Below, one piece after another: positions 23,792-34,995 of a stretch of 64,000 nucleotides of DNA. Each line of letters begins with the position of its first letter. The stretch's first letter is position 1. The DNA comes from Venturia oleaginea (lineage: Eukaryota > Ascomycota > Dothideomycetes > Venturiales > Venturiaceae): contig JABMLP010000021.1 of NCBI GenBank assembly GCA_013176395.1, positions 62,001-126,000 of the forward strand, written 5' to 3'. The translations under genes and the position numbers were made by a program. A model generated the notes under the pieces. That model saw nothing but the letters and a program-made list of their open reading frames with translations. It searched no databases and had not been told where the DNA came from.

Positions 23792-25207
23792 CACAGGGTT
23801 CCTCAAATCTGACTGCGCAGGGCGCTCGGACCCACCATCCCATCTTTTGAACTTGAATGTATTATGCTATTTACCACACGTTTGACTTGCAATGGATCTC
23901 TGGTTTTTGCTGAATCATCTTACATATCTCTGGCATCTCTCTGATCCTTTTCCGTATCATTGTGAGCGTTATCTTGTCCCATTCTGCGTGGATTTCAGCC
24001 TTGAAATGAGCCACCGACGACCACCTCCTGCCAGCTAATCTGGACTTAATGATGTTCCAACAAGACTCAATGGGATTGAGATCACATGATTGAGGAGGGT
24101 GAATAAGTAATAGAGGTCTGCTTCTCTTTTTATGACTGCAGGGTCACTGTTAGGTGACTTGATTCCGTGAGAAGGATCACCATCCTCTTGAAGCCAGTAT
24201 TTGCGCTGGTGACGCTTCTCCAAGGCCTGAATAGCTTCAATGTATTGCGGCAGTATCTTTTTGGCGTAGAAAACCTGTGTCATGCGGTTTCCTTTTGGTG
24301 TTTCGTCCTCCTTTGCCTTAAGTTCTTGCCAGACCTTCAGCCGGGCTTGGTACACTGAATCCAGCTCGTATTTGAGTTGTTTAGGCTGCTTGACTTGCCC
24401 ACGGACCTTCTCTGATGGCTCAGCCGGATCCTTGTAGAATATGAGGTTTCCTTTCTTGTTGTATGAGATGCCGCCGGCGACGTGAATAGTAACATCCAAA
24501 ACGCCTTCTAGCTCCTCATTGACACCTCTCTCTTGCCCTGGAAAGCGTAGCTCATATTCAGGTGCATTGGCGAGTTCTTTTGACTGAAAATGGGCTTCAT
24601 CTGTGAACCAAATCCAACTCCAGAAGCTAGTATGGTCTTTTTCTCGTGTTCTTTACCGTATTCAACCCTGTTTGGCCGATTTGCCTGGGATATCTGCTTC
24701 TGATAACGCTTCTTGAATCGCTTAGCCCCTGCATTGTATACGTGACGCTGTAATGTCTTTGCGGAAGGCTTGCCGGGGCAGGAATTGGCTTGTTCCTGCC
24801 AGCCTTTTTCGTGTATGGGGTCATCTTGGTTCGTAAGGCGGGTAAGATCTGAAGCAGATACTTTGGTAGGCCGCCCTATGATGCAACTGCTCTTTCCCTG
24901 TGATCTGAATGCTGCATCACCAATAAGTTCTCGTAGTTTAAGCCAACTACGTGCGGTAGAAGTTGGTATAATGATTTCAGGGAGGTATGCGATTGTACCG
25001 ACGCCGTCGGCCTCATTCTTGCAATCCCAGGCCTGAAAAAATCGCATTCTCTTCGTGGTGTCATATTCTCGCCTTGCAGTCTTTCTTTTGGGTGTTCTAG
25101 GCGCCATAGTGGTGGTAAATTGAGCGATAAGTTGGTGTATACATGGAAATTGAGATGGGATGGTGGGTCCGAGCGCCCTGCGCAGTCAGATTTGAGGAAC
25201 CCTGTGG
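23792..25207 (-). mobile_element. Degenerate Tc1/mariner element with inverted repeats, about 1.4 kb
   Basis: The terminal inverted repeats match over about 50 bp: the left end begins CACAGGGTTCCTCAAATCTG and continues CTGCGCAGGGCGCTCGGACC, and the right end is its complement with one extra base (CCACAGGG). TA flanks both ends (23790-23791 and 25208-25209). The transposase inside reads leftwards and is broken by frameshifts, so the copy is not autonomous. Confidence 0.85.
23871..25107 (-). pseudogene. Broken Tc1/mariner transposase
   Basis: The start is MAPRTPKRKTARREY at 25107, with a DNA-binding N-terminal half including GRPTKVSASDLTRLTNQDDP. The catalytic triad is readable across three frames: WIWFTDEAHFQSK (about 24620), LQEDGDPSHGIKS (about 24185), then PPQSCDLNPIESCWNIIKS (about 24090). 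The tail runs to TAA at 23871. Frameshifts lie near 24635 and 24105. All three acidic motifs survive, so decay is mainly by indels. Confidence 0.8.
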
Positions 25208-25622
25208 TAGGGCATCCCATGACAAATGCACCTTCAGACCCCTGTCTACGGGAATAATAGACTGTCAAATAGACTGTCAAAACAGTTCCCATTGCTAAGA
25301 CTATATTTGCAACCTGCATCGTCAATGACCACAATTGTCATGTGTTCCTTAAGCCTTGAGTTCAGGACATGACCCGAAGGAGAAAACCGCCAACTCTACA
25401 ATATGCAGGATCTGCCATTCCTGGTGTAACACCACGGACCAACCTTCAAACAAAAGAAAGAAAAAAACGTAAAAACGCCCCCAGTTGAATATTAGACAAA
25501 GTAACCAGCGAATGGAAGGAGAAGAATGAAGGTATCGACCAGCATACCACCGCTTCCCATCATGATACGGTACGTCAATATCGAAACTCATCCTAAACCA
25601 GCCTCGAGATGACTACCGTCTT
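25208..25622. other. Short intergenic stretch downstream of CBF1
   Basis: No gene seen. It is the CBF1 3' flank up to the TA duplicate of the mariner copy. Confidence 0.45.
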
Positions 25623-26664
25623 TCACTCCACCCCGCCAGAATCATCCCTGTCCTTGAGCTCATCTGGCACAATGCCCGAGCTATCGCATGCGCGTTTGTA
25701 AATCTCCTTCTCGTCCCAAGCACGTTGATAATCTGCCTTGAGTCTGTCGCAAGTGGTGCTAAGCTCGTTGATGGCCTGGTCCAGCAGGAGCTTTTCCAGT
25801 GTCCACTTTTCGAGGTTGGTACCTTCAGCATCCTTCAGCTGGCCAATATATTGTACAGCGCGTTGTAGAATCGAGCCCTTATTTTTCTCGCAACCAGGAA
25901 CAATCTTGGCGAGCTCGTTTATGCCTTCGTTGATCGTTTCACGGCGACGACGTTCGACTAGGAGATCATGTCAGCGGATAAGATTCTCGTAAGGTTATCT
26001 TGAAAACAAGAATATAAGCTTCTTCTTCTTTTGCACGTTCCCTTCTCGGTTCCCTTTGGCCCCCTCGTCTCTCTGTCAATCATCCACATCTTGTAGGCAA
26101 CGCGCTTTCAGGGTCATTAATTCCACCATCGGACGATTTTCCTTGATCAAAAAATGGTCCCGATCGAAAGACTGACCAAGTTCATTGTAAGCAGAACGTA
26201 CCTTCTTTGTGATTGTCGCGCCGGACCTTGTGCCACTCGTCAGAACCAACAGTCGGTTTACCAGCAGCATTTCCTGATGGTGAATGTCCCGATACAGGCC
26301 CTTGGCCTTGTTGCGAAGGAGAATTTTCCTTTAACTGGTGATCGATATATGTGGCGTCTCCATATGGGGCATCGCCGGTGGATCCTTGGGATTGGAATGA
26401 CTGGTCGGCCATTTGGTAGTGGGAAAGCGCAGCAGCGGCGGTGTCGCTCGCGGTGCCCTGTGGCATTTGGCCTCCATTTGGATCGTGGTTCTGGGCGAAA
26501 GCGGTAAGCAATGCTTGATCGGCGTTGTCCGGGACAGCTCCATACTCCATATCCCCAGCGTTTTCGTTGCGATAGCCGGGTGCGGGTCGGGACATTTCGT
26601 GCTCCATAGCCACACGCTTACGTTTATTGGAAGTTTGTGTTGTTGTTGAGGAGTGATCAGCCAT
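25623..26664 (-). CDS. CBF1: bHLH centromere/promoter-binding factor, CBF1 type
   Basis: Two exons (26664-26202 and 25957-25623) encode 265 residues. The 244-bp intron (GTACGT...CTAG) interrupts the basic region between DNHKE and VERRRRE. The product is a nuclear basic helix-loop-helix protein expected to bind CACGTG E-boxes; in yeasts Cbf1 acts at centromeres and at sulfur-metabolism promoters. Landmarks are an N-terminal basic patch (NKRKRV), a Gln/Gly-rich middle, EWHKVRRDNHKE plus VERRRRETINEGINELAKIV (basic region and helix 1), and GSILQRAVQYIGQL (helix 2). A C-terminal coiled coil rich in leucine and charge follows. The basic residues for E-box contact are present. Role in this organism is by family. 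Confidence 0.88.
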
Positions 26665-27923
26665 TTCGGTTTGGGAAGGCTATGTGGGTTGTTGTTGTAA
26701 ATTTTCAGCAGGGAGGACTCGGAAAGCCGCGTGTTGATATTGACGGTTTGACACGGCAGCTATGACGGATAGGAGTGTTGGTAGGCGCTTGTGGACGAGT
26801 TCAGATGATATGTGGAACACGAGAGTCAAATGTTGCACAGATTGCTTTGGTTCAGGTGTTGCGCAACAGGCTAGTCGAGTTCGGTAGCAAATAACCAGCT
26901 TCAGCGTGCTGGAGCCTGTGACTGATGCGTCTAGTGAAGAGAGTGTCAGCGCATGGGCAATAGGACATTCAGTGATGCAGCAGAATAGTAGGGTTTGTGC
27001 GATTAGGAACGAGCCACGGGCAACACGACCTGTAAGAGGTTGGTTTCTAGCAAGCGGACGAACCAGCGACAGCGTGGTAGCAGGCGCATGGAGAGAGTGC
27101 CGACTGGGAGCTGGTCGCATCGCACTGTTCTACATGGCCACGGCCGGGCTCGTCGACCACTGTGCTCGTCGAGGACATGGTCAACGCATCATGATGCGCG
27201 TGCGGGATAGATACAGGGCGGTGGTTGTGGACGTGACTTGGAGGTAGCAGCGTTTTTGATGCGGCGACGAAGAAGCAGAGGGAGCATGCCGAGCCATAGT
27301 GGTCTTGGAGGACTACGTTACCGACGCGACGGGCCAATGTTGATGGCTTTGATGATGACGATGATGATGATGGATGGGAGCCTTTGAAAGTTTGGGAGAC
27401 TTACTGGTGGATGAGGCTCGATCACGAGATGTAGACGTGATTGAGGTTCACGATTTGCTGTCGCAAGCGTGCTTCGGGGGCGAAAGGGGGTGGAAAGGAA
27501 GGTCAGTGTGGGTGTTTGGACGGAGCAGACAGTATGGCAAGTCTCTTCAATGCAGTGCACTCTGGTCTGGCTGGTTTGGTCGATTCGGTCGTGATCATCG
27601 AAGGTATTGATCAAGTCAGGTGAGAGGTTCGGCCTGCTTTTGAAGGCTTGAAGGAGAGTAGAGACGCTAGAATAAAACCCTGACTCTCCGGCCCTATGCC
27701 CAATCATCCAGGCCCTCCGCCCAATCATCCACTCCCAACTGCTGGTTGCACACTCTGCGAACCATCACATGGAAGCCTCCATCATGTGCCTCCATCCATC
27801 ATTGCCATGTACCTCCATCATCTATTATTGCCATGCACACCCATCCATCACCCTGAATCATTCTCTCATTACTAACCATACGTGTTCCACCTTGTATCTT
27901 ACGCATTACACGTGCCCGTTAAT
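26665..27923. other. CBF1 upstream region with simple repeats
   Basis: No gene recognised on either strand. It contains a GAT-rich microsatellite (about 27348-27375) and CCATC-rich sequence (about 27785-27855). Minus-strand frames here have no family features. It ends at the inferred 5' edge of the DIRS-like element. Confidence 0.4.
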
Positions 27924-28307
27924 AATGCTAGTGTCTATCTGGTGGAGCAAGGGCCTCGTCCGACCAAGCGACAACAACAACATGGCGATCTCGCATATCG
28001 CACGACTTCTGAGCCCTCTGAGGCTCGTCTTGTATCTAGATTGTTGTTGTAGGACTCGTCCTTCATCCCGATATTCTCCTTATCGTCCTACGAGTCTTTC
28101 CCGCCGCTGCGCGCGCCGCGCTTAGCCGTTCACCGCTTCTCGACAGACTTTTCAAGTACACCGCTGGCCTCGACGACGTCTTGGGCATCGTTATATTGCA
28201 CCAGCATCAGAAATCCCTTCCAAAGAGCTCCTTGGCATCTCTAGGGCTCTGTACTTATTAACAGAGCTGACCTGCTAACGATTTTAAATAGTTATACCGC
28301 TTTCTTT

Positions 28308-29519
28308 ATGCCTCCGAAGAAGGATATCACCGCGTCGGTTCCTATCAACTTATCCCTACCACCGGGTCACTCTACTCGCTCCTCTCGTACCCGATCCCCC
28401 TCTATTGTCTTCGGGACCCAGAGGTCATCTTCACGGTCTCTTACACCCATTGGCGGCGGGATGACACCTACTCAACCTCAGCCCACGTTAGCCCCGCCAC
28501 GGGCACCGCCTCTAGCTCTGACCCTCGAACAGGTCGCGATCAACAATGCCCAGGCCGCTGAGGCTCGCGCCGTAGAGGCTCACAGGCTAAGGATGGACCG
28601 CGAAAAGGAGGAGCACGACCTCCAGATGCAGGTCAAACGCGAAGAAGCGGCGGCGCGCCTTGCGAAAATTAGGGAGGGCTCTTTACTCGAACTACCGCAT
28701 GGCACCAGTCGTCCGGGGGCGACTGAGCCGGATAACAGTACGGGTAAGTCCCTCGATAACCAGCTGGTTTCGACACTTCGTATGCGTTTCCCTGCCCTAC
28801 CCATTCACCTTGCGGAGAGCGTCAAGAATGGCACTTTTGAGCCAATAAACCTCGTACGTTTACGCTTGACGGACCCGGTACCATCTGCATCTCCGGGAGA
28901 AGATCGTTTCCGGTTCGACGTCTCTACTGGCACGGCGAATCTCGTCAAAATCAAAGCAACAGCATCGTACGAGGACTATCCAGCACCACGCTTCTGGCTC
29001 GAGGCATTCACCTACTACGTTAGCCTCCTCTATATTCTCTTCCCTACTTTGAGCGCTGCAACGTACGAAGCCATCAATACCTTTCGCGCCAAGGCCGAGG
29101 CTTTGTGCCTACACTACGACTGGGCCTCCGTGCGCCTCTTGGTCTTCACATTCCACGCCGAAGTAATCCAGCGCGGTATTACGACGGCGAGCCACTGGAA
29201 CCTCAGCTATGCCTTTCAGGATCGCTTCTGCAATCCACTTACGTCGAAGGCTCATCTCGAGGCTCAACAATTAATGGCAAAGCTTCAGTCGGCAGCTGCT
29301 CGTACAGCTTCGAAGAGCTCTGAGAAGCGAAAGCGCAGCGACTCGTCCCTCAAAAACGAGACCTGCCTTAGCTATAACAGAGGAGCATGTACATGGGGTG
29401 AGTCGTGCAAGCGCTCCCATGTCTGTACCACTTGCAAGCAAAACCACCCCGCCACCGCTTGTCCGAAGAAGGCTTCAAGGCCTAAGGCGGAGACCGACCC
29501 TCTCAAGGTCGCCAAATAG
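28308..29519 (+). CDS. DIRS-like ORF1, gag-like protein with Cys/His fingers
   Basis: The ORF encodes 403 residues from MPPKKDITASV. It has a Ser/Pro-rich N-terminus, a charged coiled coil (about 85-120, MDREKEEHDLQMQVKREEAA), a globular middle, and a C-terminal CCCH-type finger (CLSYNRGACTWGESCKRSH) followed by CTTCKQNHPATAC. Such fingers suggest binding of the element RNA. The stop TAG at 29517 is followed in the same frame by the RT region, so one amber codon alone separates them. Copy 2 has lost most of this ORF. Confidence 0.75.
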   Translation: MPPKKDITASVPINLSLPPGHSTRSSRTRSPSIVFGTQRSSSRSLTPIGGGMTPTQPQPTLAPPRAPPLALTLEQVAINNAQAAEARAVEAHRLRMDREKEEHDLQMQVKREEAAARLAKIREGSLLELPHGTSRPGATEPDNSTGKSLDNQLVSTLRMRFPALPIHLAESVKNGTFEPINLVRLRLTDPVPSASPGEDRFRFDVSTGTANLVKIKATASYEDYPAPRFWLEAFTYYVSLLYILFPTLSAATYEAINTFRAKAEALCLHYDWASVRLLVFTFHAEVIQRGITTASHWNLSYAFQDRFCNPLTSKAHLEAQQLMAKLQSAAARTASKSSEKRKRSDSSLKNETCLSYNRGACTWGESCKRSHVCTTCKQNHPATACPKKASRPKAETDPLKVAK

Positions 29520-31203
29520 CAGCCAAAGGACGAGTTCCGGTCGAATACGGAGCCCTTGTTTGCTGTATTCCAACCCGATGGCCCGCCGCTGCCTGAGAAT
29601 AGGTCGCCTTTCAAGCCTCTTGGCTGGATAAGCCTCCTCTCAGGATATCCAGAGCGCACACTGGTGACTAACCTAGTTGGTATTCTCACGTACGGCGCCT
29701 CCATCGGTATCTGCGAGCCTCATACGATTCGCGTACGCGGCTTTTCGAACAACTACTTCTCCGACGAGGCGACCGTAGCCGAAGCTACGGGCTACGTTGC
29801 GAAGGAGCTGGCCGCCGGCCGATTGGCTATCTCTACAGACCCGGGCCTGTTTATCGCTCCTCTTGGGATGGTCCCAAAACAAGACGGAACCTTACGCCGG
29901 ATCCACGACCTCTCTTGGCCGCCCCAAACTTCAGTCAACGACGCCATTCCACGCGTGTTTGGCAAGCTACAGTACACCAGAGTCGACAGAATTGTTCAGC
30001 ACGTCCTTCGTACAGGCCGGGGCTGTCTTCTAATGAAACGCGACATTGCGCACGCTTTTCGCAACATCCCTGTGGATCTCATTTCGTCCCGGTATCTTGG
30101 GTTTTGCCTCAACGGCGTCAATTATCAAGAACTCTGCCTCCCTTTCGGTCTCAGGACTGCGCCATTTATCTTCAATCTCTTTGCGGAAGGTCTCCATTGG
30201 GCTCTCGACGAGCAGGCCGGCACGCGCAGTATCCCTACCGCGATCGAGCACTACCTTGATGATTTTATGTTTGTGTGTACGTCAGGAAATTTCGGACCGC
30301 GTTTCGGAACTCTGGATCAAGACCACCGATCGACTTGGGATTCCTCGCAAGGATGCCAAAGACGTGGTCGGCACGGCCGTCGAGATATTAGGTCTTCTGG
30401 TTGATACGGTACGCTTGGAACTGCGTCTCTCCGACGAGAAGAGAGATTCTTTGATCCAGGCTATCCGTGATCACCTCTCCGAGACAAGGCCGCGGCTCCG
30501 GGATACGAAGTCCCTCGCCGGGCGGCTCAGTTGGGCCAGTGCCGTCATCCGCCTTGGCCGGGTTTACACTCGATCGATCTGGGACTACCTGAGCGGAGCA
30601 TACGGAGAAGTCAATCGGCACTTTCGCCGAGCCCTGACTAGCGGTGTACGAGACGACCTTCTCTGGTGGCTCCGTGCGCTCGAGCTAACCAACGGGGTCT
30701 ACTTCTTCGATTATCGAAAGCGCCGTTGTTTCCACCTTTACACTGATGCCTCCGGATAACAAAGCCTCGGCGGCTTCTTTTTCGAGTCCTCTGAGACCGA
30801 TGTCTCTTGGGGGGATTACACCAACAGTATCGCAATCGAGCATGCTTTTATTGCTGAACCGTCCAATCGTTCGGCGTTTATCAACCCTAAGGAGATGGAG
30901 GCCGTTGCCGTCGCATTCCTCCGTTGGGGACCATCTCTCTGGGCACATAATCGGGTCGTTATCCACTGTGACAACTCTACGGCCGTGGCCGGGTTGACGA
31001 AGGAGGCTGTTCGTGGTGAGAGCAACACCCATCTCCGCACTATTGTTACTCAGGCCGCTGCCTGCGATATTGTTATCGAAGCCCGCTGGCTTCCATCTAC
31101 GGCTAACGGCCTGGCCGATGCCCTCTCTCGAGTCCAGTTTGATCGTATCGCCTGGCTCTGCCCCCAATGGGGCTCACCGCTTTCGATCTCACAGTTCCGC
31201 TGA
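29520..31203 (+). pseudogene. DIRS-like reverse transcriptase and RNase H, copy 1 (broken)
   Basis: RT landmarks are LFIAPLGMVPKQDG, KRDIAHAFRNIPV, CLPFGLRTAPFIFNLFAE and the catalytic YLDDFMF (about 30250). At about 30285 a 2-bp loss relative to copy 2 shifts the frame. The RNase H part follows with LYTDASG, then TAA at 30757-30759 where copy 2 has CAA, then INPKEMEAVAVAFLRWG, HCDNSTAVAG and ARWLPSTANGLADALSR. Together the two copies show that the ancestor had an open RT-RNase H frame. Confidence 0.8.
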
Positions 31204-32810
31204 ACTATTGTTGAACCGTCCGATCGTTCGGCCTTTATTAACCCTAAAGAGATGGAGGCCGTTGCCGTTGCCGTTGCATTCCTCCGTTGGGGACCATCTC
31301 TATAGGCATATCCGGCCGACGCCCTCTCTCGAGTCTAGTTTTCGATCGTATCGTCTAGCTGCCTCCGATGGGGCTCACCTTTTTCGATCTCAGTTCCGCT
31401 GAACTATTGGTGAACCGTCCGATCGTTCGGCGTTTATCAACCCTAAAGAGATGGAGGCCGTTGCCGTTGCCGTTGCATTCCTCCGTTGGGGACCATCTCT
31501 ATAGGTACATCCGGCCGACGCCCTCTCTCGAGTCTAGTTTCGATCGTATCGTCTAGCTCTGCCTCCGATGAGGCTCACCGCTTTCGATCTTACAGTTCCG
31601 TTGAACTATTGGTGAATTGTCCGATCGTTCGGCGTTTATCAACCCTAAAGAGATGGAGGCCGTTGCCGTTGCCGTTGCATTCCTCCGTTGGGGACCATCT
31701 CTATAGGTACATCTGGCCGACGCCCTCGCGAGTCTAGTTTTCGATCGTATCGTCTAGCTCTGCCTCCGATGGGGCTCACCGCTTTCGATCTTATAGTTCC
31801 GTTGAACTATTGGTGAACCGTCCGATCGTTCGGCGTTTATCAACCCTAAAGAGATGGAGGCCGTTGCCGTTGCCGTTGCATTCCTCCGTTGGGGACCATC
31901 TCTATAGGTACATCCGGCCGACGCCGTCTCTCGAGTCTAGTTTCGATCGTATCGTCTAGCTCTGCCTCCGATGGGGCTCACCGTTTTCGATCTCACAGTT
32001 CCGCTGAACTATTGGTGAACCGTCCGATCGTTCGGCGTTTATCAACCCTAAAGAGATGGAGGCCGTTGCCGTTGCCGTTGCATTCCTCCGTTGGGGACCA
32101 TCTCTATAGGTACATCTGGCCGACGCCCTCGCGAGTCTAGTTTCGATCGTATCGTCTAGCTCTGCCTCCGATGGGGCTCACCGTTTTCGATCTCACAGTT
32201 CCGCTGAACTATTGGTGAACCGTCCGATCGTTCGGCGTTTATCAACCCTAAAGAGATGGAGGCCGTTGCCGTTGCCGTTGCATTCCTCCGTTGGGGACCA
32301 TCTCTATAGGTACATCCGGCCGACGCCGTCTCTCGAGTCTAGTTTCGATCGTATCGTCTAGCTCTGCCTCCGATGGGGCTCACCGTTTTCGATCTCACAG
32401 TTCCGCTGAACTATTGGTGAACCGTCCGATCGTTCGGCGTTTATCAACCCTAAAGAGATGGAGGCCGTTGCCGTTGCCGTTGCATTCCTCCGTTGGGGAC
32501 CATCTCTATAGGTACATCTGGCCGACGCTCTCGCGAGTCTAGTTTCGATCGTATCGTCTGGCTCTGCCTCCGATGGGGCTCACCGCTTTCGATCTTACAG
32601 TTCCGTTGAACTATTGTTGAGCCGTCCGATCGTTCGGCGTTTATCAACCCTAAGAGATGGAGGCCGTTGCCGTTGCCGTTGCATTCCTCCGTTGGGGACC
32701 ATCTCTATAGGTACATCTGGCCGACGCCCTCGCGAGTCTAGTTTCGATCGTATCGTCTGGCTCTGCCTCCGATGGGGCTCTCCGCTATCGTCCTTACAGT
32801 TCCGTTGAAT
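31204..32810 (+). repeat. Eight-unit tandem array of about 200 bp derived from RNase H
   Basis: The marker GATGGAGGCCGTTGCC recurs at 31251, 31450, 31652, 31853, 32055, 32255, 32457 and 32656, spacing 199-202 bp. Each unit matches the flanking RNase H coding sequence but fuses its INPKEMEAVAV...FLRWGPSL part directly to its ADALSR...GSP part, dropping the middle with the CDNSTAV motif. It also triples the GTTGCC hexamer. Units contain stops, so they are not coding. Copy 2 has four units. Confidence 0.9.
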
Positions 32811-32967
32811 TCTTGCTATCCCGGGGATTGCAACTTTGGGCTTGGCGCGCTGTTCGTGGCAGCCGTTCTTTGCAGGCTCATCGGCTTAAGCGCCATGCTA
32901 CTCTGCTATCGCCGACGTTCGGCAGATACCCTGGTCGGACTCCGGTACTCGTACAAAGCTTGCTAAC

Positions 32968-34056
32968 GTGCTTCGTCCAGCACCTAGCCTCGAGTATACT
33001 TCCTACGATAGCGAGCTCCTCCCTACAGTTCATAGGTTCTTCCTCCGTACCCTTCGCGAGCGAAACCTTGGCCTCTCTGATGAGTATATTACCCTCTTAT
33101 GGTACGGCTTGGCCCAGAACACGCGCAACACGTACGGCGCGGGTATCAAGAGCTGGGAGAGGTTCTGTACGCTGGAGGGCTGTGTAGACTATCCCGCAGA
33201 ACCCCTCAATCTCGGCGAATGGATGGCAAGGCGTGTCATTACTGGAGGAGCGGAAGGCATCATTTCCGGCGCTACAGCGGCCAGCTACCTCTCCGCAGTA
33301 CGTTCAAAGCATATCGACCTGGGATACCCTATCAGCGCGTTCGCTGATCCGATGCTCCTACGCGCAAGACAGGGGGCTCTCAACCTCAGGCCTCCGAAGC
33401 GCAAGAATAGGCTCCCTATTACTGTACGCATCCTTGAGGGACTGACGGCTGTGGAACCGACCACCGGAGCCGACCTCAATCTCGACACTCTCTTCAAGGT
33501 GGCCTATGCTGGTTTCTTCCGCCTTGGCGAGCTGGCTTACACTAGAAGAGATAGGGAGCACCCGCTGTTCTCCTATACTCATGTCTTACGGAGCGATATC
33601 GCCTTCCATCGTCATACGCCTAGCCATCAGCCTTACGGGGTCTCTATTTTCCTGAAGCGTAGCAAGACCGATTACGCTAATCAGGGCGTTCCCATCTCCA
33701 TCGCCGCAACGGGAAAACCTACCTGTGCAGTAGCCGCCCTGGTAAGACTTTTCAGGCACGATCCGAAGCCGCTTTCGGCGCCTCTCTTCGACATCGGCAA
33801 AGGGCATTGTTCGGCCGCTGCTGTACACATGCAACTACGCCGACGCCTCCTCGCTACTGGTATTATCTCCTCGCTGGACGACAAGTCCTACACAGGCCAT
33901 TCCTTCCGCAGGGGTGCTGCTACGGACGCAGCTGCGAAGGGAGTGCCTGAGCTCGAGCTTAAGGCAGCGGGTCGATGGTCCTCCGAAGCTTTCCTCCGTT
34001 ACATATCCCGTTCGTTCGAACAGCAGCTTGCAATCAGTCGCCTGTTCCTGATATAA
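32968..34056 (+). CDS. Tyrosine recombinase of DIRS-like element, copy 1
   Basis: The open frame encodes about 362 residues of a phage-integrase-fold recombinase that would circularise and integrate element DNA. A core-binding domain comes first (LAQNTRNTYGAGIKSWERFC). The catalytic set is visible: Arg in AGFFRLGELAY, Lys in LKRSKTDYANQG, His-x-x-Arg in GHSFRRGAA, Trp in GRWSSEAF and Tyr in LRYISRS. No ATG starts the frame; it begins at GTG, and an upstream frame without ATG is open to about 32890. It may therefore be translated as part of a longer protein. It looks catalytically complete. Confidence 0.82.
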   Translation: MLRPAPSLEYTSYDSELLPTVHRFFLRTLRERNLGLSDEYITLLWYGLAQNTRNTYGAGIKSWERFCTLEGCVDYPAEPLNLGEWMARRVITGGAEGIISGATAASYLSAVRSKHIDLGYPISAFADPMLLRARQGALNLRPPKRKNRLPITVRILEGLTAVEPTTGADLNLDTLFKVAYAGFFRLGELAYTRRDREHPLFSYTHVLRSDIAFHRHTPSHQPYGVSIFLKRSKTDYANQGVPISIAATGKPTCAVAALVRLFRHDPKPLSAPLFDIGKGHCSAAAVHMQLRRRLLATGIISSLDDKSYTGHSFRRGAATDAAAKGVPELELKAAGRWSSEAFLRYISRSFEQQLAISRLFLI

Positions 34057-34722
34057 CACCGTTGTGTTCACCCGATCGCCAAAAGCTATACTCTGCTTCG
34101 CTACACCGCTGTGTTTCTCGCCTCTACCCTGGACCGAGTATGTCGTACAGACTCGCCTCCTATCCCACCTCGTTTCCTTCTTGTTTGTCTGGGCCGCAGG
34201 CGCTTCGCTTCTGGGCAGTAGGGCACCTCATTTGCCTTCAATCGAGAAGCAATTGAGCCGTGGGCATGCCATCCTGAGACCTACCCCGTGGCTGAAGCCC
34301 CGTGTGGCTGAGGAAGCCTGTATGGCTCAGGGCTCAATGGCTTGCTCGCTCACAATGAAAATTCACGTGCCCTGGCCTGCGCCGGCCAATCAACAGATAA
34401 AACGTGCCAGATGACCGTGATCCGAAGGCGTGGCGAGATGGAGATAGATCTGCCCCGGGTGCGCTCACGTGCTACCATCACGACGGGTCTTATCGGGATG
34501 GGGTGGGGGTGGCTGAAGCAACGCGAATCATGTCTTGAATCACTACCACATACAGTCGTCAAAGAAGATCAATGTCAACAGATTTGGAACAATGGACACA
34601 TACATCGGCTTCATCACAGTAAACTATCCATGTATACAGTCGTGGTTGTCCTACAGGAATGTGAGCCTACTTCCTACCCCTCTTTGAGGAAGACAAGACA
34701 CGTATGTTGTGTGAACACAGGT
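34057..34722. other. 3' side of DIRS-like element and transporter flank
   Basis: No gene recognised. Part must be the unplaced 3' terminus of the DIRS-like element, and part the 3' flank of the siderophore transporter, whose stop codon is at 34723-34725. Confidence 0.4.
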
Positions 34723-34888
34723 TCAGATCATAGTTCCCTTGTTCTGCTTCTTGTCAACATTATAGTTCTTCCGAATCGCAATAGCAGGGATGGCCAGAGC
34801 CAGGATACACGTCGCCGAGACTGCTCCGTACTTCTGACTTTCTCCCCATGCGCTATCAATGGCATTCCGGATTGGACTGCCAATGAGA
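34723..34888 (-). pseudogene. Detached 3' end of the siderophore transporter
   Basis: Read leftwards from 34888, the frame encodes a 55-residue tail ([18 protein letters not shown] at its start, then the membrane span [11 protein letters not shown], then a basic C-terminus) ending in TGA at 34723. It is the continuation of the transporter exon that ends at 36734, from which it is separated by the 1841-bp transposon. Taking out the element and one TA puts both pieces in one frame. Confidence 0.88.
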
Positions 34889-34890
34889 TA

Positions 34891-34942
34891 ACGTACTTCA
34901 CAAGCGAGTGGGCCACCTCACAAACGTAAACCGCCTTCGTAA
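34891..34942 (+). repeat. Left terminal inverted repeat of the pogo-like element
   Basis: 52 bp, matching the right end in inverse orientation apart from the extra 34 bp there. Contains a single CAAGCGAGTGGGCCACC block-like segment. Confidence 0.92.
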
Positions 34943-34995
34943 AAATACTACGCAACCCTACAACAATTTACAGTATTAAATAGAATAGAATAATA

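Larger units (their letters stand above)
27924..34056 (+). mobile_element. DIRS-like tyrosine-recombinase retrotransposon, copy 1
   Basis: The order is 5' leader, ORF1 (gag-like), RT/RNase H, a 1.6-kb tandem array, then a tyrosine recombinase with all catalytic residues. RT plus a tyrosine recombinase in place of a DDE integrase defines the DIRS order. The 5' edge is inferred as the point where copy 1 and copy 2 begin to match (AATGCTAGTGTCTATC). The 3' edge is unknown and lies between 34056 and the transporter exon at 34723. I found no clear split direct or inverted terminal repeats. No target duplication is expected. Confidence 0.8.

Noticed and set aside
27318..27728. 136-codon minus-strand frame
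   Set aside because: Made partly of GAT-repeat translation (poly-Ile) and low complexity; no domain or intron structure.
31204..32810. Family of repeated small proteins (83-codon frames with LLVNRPIVRR)
   Set aside because: Out-of-frame translations of the RNase H-derived tandem units.
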